From contig NZ_SUNC01000001.1 of NCBI RefSeq assembly GCF_007570835.1, forward strand, positions 1,612,001 through 1,676,000: a stretch of DNA of 64,000 nt. Direction: 5' to 3'. A program made the position numbers and the translations under genes. The notes below the pieces were generated by a model. That model saw nothing but the letters and a program-made list of their open reading frames with translations. It was not told the DNA's origin and made no database searches. Source of the stretch: Croceicoccus sediminis. GTDB lineage: Bacteria; Pseudomonadota; Alphaproteobacteria; Sphingomonadales; Sphingomonadaceae. Positions 58,383 through 64,000 of this stretch are shown here, piece after piece (position 1 is the first letter of the stretch; each line of letters starts with the position of its first letter).

Positions 58383-59129
58383 ATGACTTCTGGCTCTGAG
58401 CATTTTGCCTGCACGCAATGTCCGCTGCTGTCGTGCCCCGGCCTGCGCAAGCAGGATCAGGAGCGCCTGGCCCTGATCCAGGAATTCAAGCACGGAGAGC
58501 TTGGCGCCGACCGGGGTGAGCAGGTGCTGATCCAGGACACGAAGAGCGAACACCTCTACACCGTTCTGAAAGGCGTCCTGATCCGTTATCGCCTGATGGA
58601 CGACGGCCGGCGGCAGATCATCAATTTCCTCTTCCCCGGCGATCTCATCGGCCTTCAGGCCACTCTGGACGAGCCTATGACCCACGGGGTCGAGGCGTTG
58701 ACCGATGCGCGCCTGTGCGTGTTTCCCCGCGCCGACTTCCGCAAGTTCGTCAGCCAGTTTCCCGATCTCAACTATGACATCGTATGGCTGGCCGCGAAAG
58801 AAGAAGCGGCGCTTGAGGAACACCTCGTCGCTCTGGGCCAGCGCAATGCGCGCGAACGCATCGCCTATCTCGCCCTGTTCCTGATCGAACGGGCGGAACA
58901 GACCTGCCTGACCAGCGGCCCGCACAAGATTTCTCTGGCCGTGACGCAAAGCCAGATCGCCGACATGCTTGGCCTTTCGCTCGTTCACACCAACCGGTCG
59001 CTACAGTCGCTGCGCAGGGACGGACTGGTCCGCTGGACCCTGACCGAGATCGAGATCCCCGACATGGAAGCGGTGCGAGATCTGGTCCAGGTGGAGAGCG
59101 CGAACAGCAAAAAGCGGCCCTTCATATAA
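58383..59129 (+). CDS. Crp/Fnr family regulator with FNR-like cysteines
   Basis: The 248-residue protein has a cyclic-nucleotide-binding-like domain (LYTVLKGVLIRYRLMDDGRRQIINFLFPGDLIG), a dimer helix and a Crp-type winged helix (LAVTQSQIADMLGLSLVHTNRSLQSLRRDGLV). Cysteines at residues 10, 13 and 18 (CTQCPLLSC) and 112 (DARLCVFPR) match the number and layout of the four FNR iron-sulfur ligands, although the C-x2-C-x4-C spacing differs from E. coli FNR. So it may sense oxygen or redox state. The ATG at 58383 has GAGGG 5 bp upstream. It is divergent from phyR. Confidence 0.85.
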   Translation: MTSGSEHFACTQCPLLSCPGLRKQDQERLALIQEFKHGELGADRGEQVLIQDTKSEHLYTVLKGVLIRYRLMDDGRRQIINFLFPGDLIGLQATLDEPMTHGVEALTDARLCVFPRADFRKFVSQFPDLNYDIVWLAAKEEAALEEHLVALGQRNARERIAYLALFLIERAEQTCLTSGPHKISLAVTQSQIADMLGLSLVHTNRSLQSLRRDGLVRWTLTEIEIPDMEAVRDLVQVESANSKKRPFI

Positions 59130-59230
59130 ATAATTACTTCTAATAATCAGTATCTTGTGCATTTTTTTGGGCAGGAGGCAGATTCTTTCGAGTGGCGCAG
59201 GAACCACTTCTTCGGCCGTGCATTTTCACT
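59130..59230 (+). other. AT-rich gene-free stretch upstream of the candidate small RNA
   Basis: No coding signal is seen. The first 40 bp are strongly AT-rich and then change to GC-rich sequence. The AGTGG-N8-CCACT hairpin at 59191-59208 and the promoter-like site at 59200-59224 are the only structures found. Confidence 0.4.
59200..59224 (+). promoter_or_regulatory. Near-consensus EcfG-type promoter before the candidate small RNA
   Basis: GGAAC at 59200-59204 is followed after 16 bp by CATT (59221-59224), one base off the CGTT element. The expected start about seven bases further on, near 59231, falls at the base of the first hairpin of the candidate RNA. The mismatch is at a conserved -10 position, so activity is uncertain. 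Confidence 0.4.
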
Positions 59231-59325
59231 ATATCACCGCCGAGACCCCCCTCCCGTCCAAGCGGCCGGTGATACGATCCCGAAAGGCCTTCGCTCCCTA
59301 ACAGGGGGAGCGGAGGCCTTTTTTT
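59231..59325 (+). ncRNA. Candidate small RNA with a C-rich loop and strong terminator
   Basis: TATCACCG (59232-59239) plus CCG (59240-59242) pair with CGG (59263-59265) and CGGTGATA (59267-59274), an 11-bp stem with one bulge that displays a 20-base loop containing CCCCCCTCCC. After a short linker, 59283-59298 pairs with 59306-59321 in a 16-bp stem with one G-T pair, followed by seven T. No gene ends just before this terminator: the nearest plus-strand stop is 150 bp upstream. The exposed C-rich loop is complementary to Shine-Dalgarno sequences and resembles known alphaproteobacterial regulatory RNAs such as the stress RNA GsrN of Caulobacter; homology was not tested. Confidence 0.55.
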
Positions 59326-59371
59326 CATGACTGTTGCCTAGGGCGCGCGACCAAGTGGCATGGACGAGGTG

Positions 59372-59403
59372 GAACGTCCGAATGCCCCCCGTTGCGGACG
59401 TTC
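59372..59403. repeat. Inverted repeat GAACGTCCG / CGGACGTTC
   Basis: GAACGTCCG (59372-59380) and CGGACGTTC (59395-59403) are perfect 9-bp inverted repeats around a 14-bp spacer with a C-run. The GTCCG/CGGAC core recurs at 59418-59426 (CAATGTCCG) and at 60064-60096, so it looks like a dispersed intergenic element flanking the DUF1772 gene. Confidence 0.6.
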
Positions 59404-59447
59404 TAGTTCGACGATCTCAATGTCCGAAATTGGGCTGGGAATTGATA

Positions 59448-59888
59448 TTAGGTTGTCGCCATTGAAGCCCATGCAAAAAACATCGTCGAGGTGAGCCCTA
59501 GCAGGGTTCTCACACCGTGAAGCTGCCCCCAATGCAGGAGTAGGGTTCTTGTATCGGGACCCGCTTGCTCGGGCCGGATGGCTTTCAGTCGCTTGTTCGT
59601 CGGCATAATCGCTATGATCGTGAATGGCCAGTTGGCGAGCAGCGCGGTGCTTCCAGCGATCCACAACAATTGGCCCGATAAATACCAAGCCGCCAAGCCG
59701 AATGCCCCGCCAACGATAGCTAGACCGGACTGTATCGGCAGCGCTTTCGCGTAGCTTGGTTGCCATTGTGCGAGAAGCGGTTCGTCCGTCAAAAGCAGGC
59801 GTGCGGGGTGTTCGACCAGACTGATATAGCCCGCCGCACCGGCAAACAGAGCGGCAGACGTGAGTGCAATGACAGCGAAAAGCAACAT
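59448..59888 (-). CDS. DUF1772 family small membrane protein
   Basis: The 146-residue protein has four hydrophobic segments and the DUF1772 (anthrone oxygenase-like) pattern: FAGAAGYISLVEHPARLLL near the start, QWQPSYAKALPIQ, then LLWIAGSTALLANWPFTIIAIMPTN and a final WGQLHGVRTLLGLTS. Function in bacteria is unknown. The ATG at 59888 has GAGGAA 6 bp upstream. The gene stands alone between two copies of a short inverted-repeat element, and its codon use is less GC-biased than its neighbours, so recent transfer is possible. Confidence 0.82.
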   Translation of the reverse strand: MLLFAVIALTSAALFAGAAGYISLVEHPARLLLTDEPLLAQWQPSYAKALPIQSGLAIVGGAFGLAAWYLSGQLLWIAGSTALLANWPFTIIAIMPTNKRLKAIRPEQAGPDTRTLLLHWGQLHGVRTLLGLTSTMFFAWASMATT

Positions 59889-60233
59889 GGGGATTCCTCG
59901 GCATGAGCCGGGGAGACGCGAAACATAGAGCCAGCGTCTCCCCAAGCAAGTTGGATCAACGCCGCGGCTAAGAAGAACCCACGGTGTGGGTGCAGGAGCT
60001 ACCGACCTGCCACTCTATTTTCGGCTGTCATATGCTGCACCAAGGTTCGTGATCGATCAAGCTCAATGTCCGCATTGGTGTCTCAAGCGGACATTGGTCG
60101 ACAACTGCAGGGTAATCCGCTTCCCACCGTTGCTGTCGGTGGTGAATTTGTTCCCGCCACTTGGCCGTCAGCGACATCAAAAAAGGCCCGCCGACTGGCG
60201 AGCCCCAATGATGCGCGAATTGACCGAAGGCGA
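59889..60233. other. 345-bp gene-free stretch with an inverted repeat
   Basis: Short open frames exist on both strands but none has a ribosome site or protein-like composition. The only clear structure is the inverted repeat at 60064-60096. The sequence is less GC-rich than the surroundings, which supports an inserted segment together with the DUF1772 gene. Confidence 0.5.
60064..60096. repeat. Inverted repeat CAATGTCCGC / GCGGACATTG
   Basis: CAATGTCCGC (60064-60073) and GCGGACATTG (60087-60096) form a perfect 10-bp inverted repeat with a 13-bp spacer. Its core is shared with the repeat at 59372-59403 and the half-site at 59418. Confidence 0.6.
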
Positions 60234-60671
60234 TCAGTCGGAGGAAATTGCGCCCTTGAGGCGCGAGAACAGGCCTGTGCGGCGGCTGTCCGAAACGGCC
60301 GAGATCAGCGCCTCGGGGGCGTAAGGCTTGGTCAGGACCGTGCCCAGTTCCTTGATGTCGGCGGGGATTGCGTCGGGATTGCCGGTCGAGAACACGATGC
60401 GCGGGGGCCTGGGGCCGAGTTCATTGACGAGTTCGGCGACGGCCCAGCCATCGTCCCGATCGACCAGGTGCACGTCGAGCACGATCACGTCGGGCTTGTG
60501 CTTTTCAAGAGCGGCCAGCGCCTGCTTCGTGCTGGAACACACGGTTACGGCAGGGGAGCCCGCGCCAAGCAGGATATCTTCGATAGAGAGGGCCAGGATC
60601 GGATCGTCTTCCACGACGAGAGCCGTGCCGACGTTACGATCGGTTCCCTCCGGCTTCGGCTGTGTGGACAT
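60234..60671 (-). CDS. Single-domain response regulator of the stress regulon
   Basis: The 145-residue protein is a lone receiver: ALVVEDDPILALSIEDIL, phospho-acceptor Asp in VIVLDVHLVD, VFSTGNPDAIP and Lys in VLTKPYAPEAL. The VFSTGN segment resembles the FAT GUY-type receivers that take part in phosphorelay to PhyR in sphingomonads. The ATG at 60671 is chosen because GGGGAAG lies about 9 bp upstream and because an EcfG-type -10 element occupies 60716-60719, which rules out a start at 60716. Location and promoter both tie it to the stress response. Confidence 0.88.
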   Translation of the reverse strand: MSTQPKPEGTDRNVGTALVVEDDPILALSIEDILLGAGSPAVTVCSSTKQALAALEKHKPDVIVLDVHLVDRDDGWAVAELVNELGPRPPRIVFSTGNPDAIPADIKELGTVLTKPYAPEALISAVSDSRRTGLFSRLKGAISSD

Positions 60672-60715
60672 GGACTGCGACTTCCCCATCGGGTGTTCAT
60701 TCACCCTTGTCTGCA

Positions 60716-60741
60716 AACGCGAGGAAGGCAGGCGAAGTTCC
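60716..60741 (-). promoter_or_regulatory. EcfG-type promoter of the single-domain response regulator
   Basis: On the minus strand GGAAC (60741-60737) is followed after 17 bp by CGTT (60719-60716), a full consensus match. The expected start near 60709 leaves a leader of about 38 nt before the ATG at 60671. Confidence 0.75.
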
Positions 60742-60781
60742 CGCTTTGTCGCCGCAATTGCGAAAAGATTTGCCGGATCGG

Positions 60782-61945
60782 TCAGAGCGGCTTGGAATAG
60801 ATCGTGTATTCGCGGTTCACATCGGCATCGATGGCCTCCGCGATCGCGTTCATCCCCTGGTTGTCATCGAGGATCCAGCCGATCTCGCCGCGCTTGGCAT
60901 TGTAGTCCTCTACCGCGGCGCGGCGGATGTATTCGATCATCATGAAAGCCAGCTGGCTGGCAAGGCGCGAGCTTTGCAGATGCTTGCGCACCCCCATAAG
61001 CGGCACGCGCATGTCGGCGTTCTTCGGCTTGCGGATCCAGTTCAGCAGCTTGAACCAGCCGAAGGGGAACAGCTTGCCGTTTATCGCCTTGATCGGCTGA
61101 TTGACGTCGGGAAGCGTCATCATGAAGGCCACCGGCTCGCCGTCGTATTCGGCGATCATGATAAGGTCCTCGCGCACCAGCGGGCGCAGCTTCTTGCCGG
61201 TATGGGCGACCTCGCGGTCGGTGATGGGGACAAAGCCCCAGTTGCCCGACCATGCGTCGTTGAGGATCTCGAGGATGATCGCCGCTTCCTCGTCGAATTT
61301 CGACTTGTCGACGCGGCGCACGGTGATCCGCTCGTTCTTCTCGCCCGAGGATATGATCCGCTGGATCAGTTTCGGAAACTCCTGCGTCACGTCTAGGTCG
61401 AAGGTCCGCAGGGTCTTGGCAGGCGTATAGCCCATCGCCTCAACCCAAGGCTGATACTTTGCCGGGTGGTGGCCCATCATCACCGTCGGCGAATGGTCGT
61501 GGCCCAGCGTCAAGAGGCCCGGTTCTTCCCAGATCGACAGCGAGATCGGCGCGAGGATACAGGTCATGCCCTTTTCGCGCAGCCAGTCCTCGGCCCGCAG
61601 GATCAGCGCCTGTGCAACGGCCTCGTCCTCGGCATCGAGCAGGCCCCAGTTGCCGGTGCCCGGACCCATGCCCTGTTCGGGCGGCATGGTGTGGGCCAGC
61701 CTGTCGAAGTGAGCGGAGATGCGACCCACAGGCCTCCCATCGCGCCTGGCGATGAACAGCTGGACTTCGGCATGGTCGAAGAAGGGGTTCTTCTTCGGGT
61801 CGATGACTTCGGCCGCCTCGGCGCGCAGGGGCGGCACCCAGTGGGGATCGTCGCGGTTCAGCGCATAGCCGATGTCGAGAAAGACCTTGCGCCCGGCGCG
61901 ATCGACGACCGGCTCGACGACGATGCCGTTACCTTGTGCCCCCAT
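60782..61945 (-). CDS. GNAT-fold N-acetyltransferase-like protein
   Basis: The 387-residue protein resembles the uncharacterised YghO-type acyltransferases with two GNAT-like halves: PVGRISAHFDRLA in the first and EPVAFMMTLPDVNQ with SQLAFMMIEYIRRAAVEDYNAKRGEIGWILDDNQGMN in the second. The substrate is unknown. It starts 15 bp after the fatty acid hydroxylase stop, so the two form an operon and may act on the same lipid; this is inference from context. Confidence 0.78.
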   Translation of the reverse strand: MGAQGNGIVVEPVVDRAGRKVFLDIGYALNRDDPHWVPPLRAEAAEVIDPKKNPFFDHAEVQLFIARRDGRPVGRISAHFDRLAHTMPPEQGMGPGTGNWGLLDAEDEAVAQALILRAEDWLREKGMTCILAPISLSIWEEPGLLTLGHDHSPTVMMGHHPAKYQPWVEAMGYTPAKTLRTFDLDVTQEFPKLIQRIISSGEKNERITVRRVDKSKFDEEAAIILEILNDAWSGNWGFVPITDREVAHTGKKLRPLVREDLIMIAEYDGEPVAFMMTLPDVNQPIKAINGKLFPFGWFKLLNWIRKPKNADMRVPLMGVRKHLQSSRLASQLAFMMIEYIRRAAVEDYNAKRGEIGWILDDNQGMNAIAEAIDADVNREYTIYSKPL

Positions 61946-61960
61946 GTCCGTGATCCTGCT

Positions 61961-62788
61961 TCAGGCCGCAGTCTTGTTGCGGTTGGGGTCGAACCCCTCC
62001 TTGCCCATCGCGCGGCGGCGCGGGTGGCCAGAGGCGATGCCGCCCGACAGGTCCTTCACCCAAGGCCAGCGCTTGGCCACTTCCTCGTCATAGCCGAGGT
62101 TGAACACGGTCGGCGAACGCTTGGGCCGGTCCTTCTTCTCGTAATACGTGCCCAGGACGCGGTCCCAGACGTAGTTCGTGATGCCGAAGTTGCCGTCCTC
62201 GTCGAAGTAGTGATGTTCGACGTGGCGCTGCTTCATCGTCTGCACCCACTTCCACTTCGGCTTGAAGGCCAGATGCTGGATGCAGTGCATGAATTCGTAA
62301 TAGCAGGTGGTCAGCAGGCCCGCGGCAAAGGCCGCAGCCAGACCGCCGATGCCGCCGATGGCATAGCCGATGGGCGCGGTGGCGATGAAGATCGTGGGCA
62401 CCGTCGTGTGCAGCGCGCCGAACAGCACCTCGAGGTGGTTCGGGTCCTGGTGGTGATCGTAGTGAATACGCTTCCACGTGCTCGCCAGCGGCTTGATCTT
62501 GTACATCCACTGTCCGTGCAGGACGTACTGGTGCAACAGGTGCCAGACCAGCGGATAGACGATCGTGGCGGCCAGGAACGCGGCCACCGCGCGCAGCGGC
62601 GTGGTCGGCCAGACCGCGAAGGCCACGACACACAGCGCCGTCAAGCCCAGGTACGCGATGATCGTGTAGTGCTGAAAATAGGCAACGATCAGCTGCTTCA
62701 GCGTCATCCGGTCGAGATAGTGCGAACGCTTCCAGAACGGGAGCTTCGCCTCGTCGGCGGCGGCAGGGGTTGATGTCGTCTGAGTCAT
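61961..62788 (-). CDS. Sterol desaturase/fatty acid hydroxylase family membrane enzyme
   Basis: The 275-residue membrane protein has the di-iron histidine boxes of the family: HLLHQYVLH, HYDHH and HVEHHY, between four hydrophobic segments. Such enzymes hydroxylate acyl chains or sterol-like lipids at the membrane. Sphingomonads carry 2-hydroxy fatty acids in sphingolipids, which makes lipid hydroxylation a reasonable guess, but the position and substrate are not shown here. The ATG at 62788 (MTQTTSTPAAADEAK) is the first that precedes the conserved region. Confidence 0.85.
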   Translation of the reverse strand: MTQTTSTPAAADEAKLPFWKRSHYLDRMTLKQLIVAYFQHYTIIAYLGLTALCVVAFAVWPTTPLRAVAAFLAATIVYPLVWHLLHQYVLHGQWMYKIKPLASTWKRIHYDHHQDPNHLEVLFGALHTTVPTIFIATAPIGYAIGGIGGLAAAFAAGLLTTCYYEFMHCIQHLAFKPKWKWVQTMKQRHVEHHYFDEDGNFGITNYVWDRVLGTYYEKKDRPKRSPTVFNLGYDEEVAKRWPWVKDLSGGIASGHPRRRAMGKEGFDPNRNKTAA

Positions 62789-62954
62789 CGTGGTCGGCTT
62801 CTTCGTTGATCTCTGGGCGCGGCCCTTAGCATCTGCATCCCGCGCGGGCCAGACGCGCGAGGCGGCCCGCATCATTTGGCGGGTCGGCGTGCTTATAGCG
62901 CAACGGGTGAACCGCGCCTGAGCAGGACGTGTGCGACCCAATTGCCCCTACGGA

Positions 62955-62989
62955 AAAGGGCCGCACCGACAATGCCGGCGCGGCCCTTT
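62955..62989 (-). terminator. Terminator of the small lipoprotein gene
   Basis: AAAGGGCCGC (62955-62964) pairs perfectly with GCGGCCCTTT (62980-62989). Read on the minus strand the stem ends in a T-run, 27 bp after the lipoprotein stop. Confidence 0.85.
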
Positions 62990-63015
62990 CCTTACCCCTT
63001 GGCGTCAAAGACCGA

Positions 63016-63291
63016 TCAGTTGGTCTCGACAGTCATCGACGGATTGCCGTCGATGTCGGCGGTGACGGAGGTGTCGCCATCGTTGATGTCGGCGTTCACG
63101 CCGTCTTCGCTGATGGTGACCGAATCGCCGCCATCGGCTTCCATGACGGGTTCGGTCATTGCCGGATCGGTGCCGACTTCCTCGGTCACGACTTCGGTTT
63201 CGGTTGCAGCCGGAGCATCGGCGGTGCTGTCACAGGCGGCAAGGCCCAGAGCGGACACGGCGACGAGGGCGGGCAGGATGATCTTCTTCAT
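63016..63291 (-). CDS. Small acidic lipoprotein, hypothetical
   Basis: The 91-residue product has a lipoprotein signal (KKIILPALVAVSALGLAAC, lipobox LAAC) followed by a disordered acidic segment rich in Thr, Glu and Val (TETEVVTEEVGTDPAMTEP) and a repeating Asp/Gly segment at the end. No family was recognised. It has its own terminator, and a near-match to the EcfG promoter lies upstream, so it may be stress-induced. Confidence 0.75.
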   Translation of the reverse strand: MKKIILPALVAVSALGLAACDSTADAPAATETEVVTEEVGTDPAMTEPVMEADGGDSVTISEDGVNADINDGDTSVTADIDGNPSMTVETN

Positions 63292-63326
63292 GTAGCGTCT
63301 CCAATTTGTGGCGCAATTGTGGCAAC

Positions 63327-63352
63327 TACGTCTCAAATGGGGCAACGGTTCC
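63327..63352 (-). promoter_or_regulatory. Possible EcfG-type promoter of the small lipoprotein
   Basis: On the minus strand GGAAC (63352-63348) is followed after 17 bp by CGTA (63330-63327), one base off CGTT. It lies between the lptG stop and the lipoprotein ATG at 63291, with an expected leader of about 30 nt. Confidence 0.4.
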
Positions 63353-63361
63353 CGAAAAAAT

Positions 63362-64000
63362 CTATTCCTCGGTCCGCAGCAGCACGAGTTCGCCGATGAG
63401 CGCGAACAGGAAGAAAGGCGCCCAGGCAGCCAGAAACGGCGGATATCCGCCGAAATTGCCGATGGCGAGCGCGGCATTGTCGACCACGAAATAGGCAAAG
63501 CCCAAAGCCATGCCGATGACGGCGCGCACGAACAATTGCCCCGAACGCGCCAGCCCGAAAGCTGCAACCGCGCCCAGAAGCGGCATCAGCGCCGCCGACA
63601 GCGGCCCCGAAATCTTGTGCCACCAGCGGCCCTTCAACTCCTCCGTCCGGCGGCCCGCCGCATCGAGATCCCTGATCGATTCGCGCAGCTTGAAGATGTC
63701 CTGCCCGTCGGCGTTGACCGAACTGATCGAAATCTCGCGCGGGGTGATCCCCTGTCCGACGACGGTGTCGGGCGGATAGTCGACCGTGGCGATATCGACC
63801 GCAAAGCGCGTCGGGTCCTTGAGCACCCAGCCTTCACCGTTCCACGTCGCCGTATCGGCGCGCCACTGTTCGGTGAGCATGAGATTGGGATCGCGGCGAT
63901 ACCATGTCACGCCGCCCAGCGTCATCGCATCGCCCTCGCCCGCGGCAGTGCGCGCGGCAAGGATCGCGTCGCCTTCGGCCATGTAGATATCGGTTCGCAC
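63362..64000 (-). CDS. lptG: LPS export ABC transporter permease LptG, 5' end outside window
   Basis: Only the C-terminal 212 residues are present; the gene continues past the right edge. The visible part has the end of the periplasmic beta-jellyroll domain (VTWYRRDPNLMLTEQWRADT, GWVLKDPTRFAVD) and the last three membrane segments of a YjgP/YjgQ permease (WHKISGPLSAALMPLLGAVAAFGLA, GMALGFAYFVVDNAALAIGNFG). LptG with LptF moves lipopolysaccharide out of the inner membrane; LptG is favoured over LptF by the late GGYPPFLAAWAPFFLFALIGELVLLRTEE-type ending, whose first 20 residues fit LptG best, but LptF is not excluded. Confidence 0.8.
   Translation of the reverse strand: MRTDIYMAEGDAILAARTAAGEGDAMTLGGVTWYRRDPNLMLTEQWRADTATWNGEGWVLKDPTRFAVDIATVDYPPDTVVGQGITPREISISSVNADGQDIFKLRESIRDLDAAGRRTEELKGRWWHKISGPLSAALMPLLGAVAAFGLARSGQLFVRAVIGMALGFAYFVVDNAALAIGNFGGYPPFLAAWAPFFLFALIGELVLLRTEE

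Noticed and set aside
59986-60324. Small plus-strand open frames between the DUF1772 gene and the single-domain response regulator
   Set aside because: They have no ribosome site, run antisense into the response regulator gene and have no protein-like composition.

Overview
The window is GC-rich and almost fully coding. It reads as a chromosomal segment of an alphaproteobacterium of the order Sphingomonadales, most likely Erythrobacteraceae or a close relative. The main reason is a complete alphaproteobacterial general stress response locus (NepR, EcfG sigma factor, PhyR, HWE-type kinase). A lasso-type RiPP cluster of the sphingomonad kind, a fatty-acid hydroxylase-type membrane enzyme and overall gene content agree with this. 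The species assignment is inference.

Layout. 1-6.5 kb: msrB (cut by the left edge), dxs, a small gene broken by a one-base frameshift, an NnrU-like membrane protein, a POT peptide transporter, a short GntR regulator, ihfB and a tRNA-Leu(TAA). 6.7-11.3 kb: a double-PilZ protein, then a tightly packed flavoprotein/GtrA/GT-C membrane gene set that looks like envelope glycan modification. 11.3-17 kb (minus strand): a Fur/Zur regulator, msrA preceded by a newly recognised 41-residue membrane peptide gene, purH, a heparinase II/III-like protein and rpe. 17.2-23.9 kb (plus strand): a lasso-peptide-like cluster (HPr-kinase-like enzyme, PqqD-like RRE, transglutaminase-like protease, a 44-residue precursor, asparagine-synthetase-like cyclase, ABC exporter, nucleotidyltransferase). 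24-30.4 kb: DUF2141 protein, M20 amidohydrolase, ClC channel, MTA phosphorylase and a two-component system. 30.4-34.7 kb: an Lrp regulator divergent from a branched-chain 2-oxoacid dehydrogenase operon. 34.7-42.4 kb: gpmA, purE, purK, folA, ribF, ileS, lspA and a lipoprotein. 42.4-53.1 kb: CNNM/CorC-type protein, OmpA-family lipoprotein, cysQ, sucC, etfBA, LOG-family protein, glmM-DUF1272-thiD and sodB.

53.2-60.8 kb is the stress-response region. nepR and ecfG are translationally coupled and followed at 20 bp by an AI-2E-family transporter; the HWE kinase is divergent; phyR, an FNR-like regulator and a single-domain response regulator follow. Five sites match the EcfG promoter pattern GGAAC-N16/17-(C)GTT: before nepR, before the kinase (on the opposite strand and overlapping the nepR site), before phyR, before the single-domain regulator, and before the OmpA-family gene at 44 kb. 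A probable small RNA with a C-rich loop and a very strong terminator lies at 59231-59325 behind a near-match to the same pattern. 60.8-64 kb: an N-acetyltransferase-like protein and a fatty acid hydroxylase-like enzyme, a small lipoprotein, and lptG cut by the right edge.

The two points most worth follow-up are the lasso-like cluster, whose unannotated precursor has a full leader motif except Thr to Ala at -2 and a core that cannot form a known ring from the predicted cleavage site, and the stress locus with face-to-face EcfG promoters and a candidate EcfG-driven small RNA.
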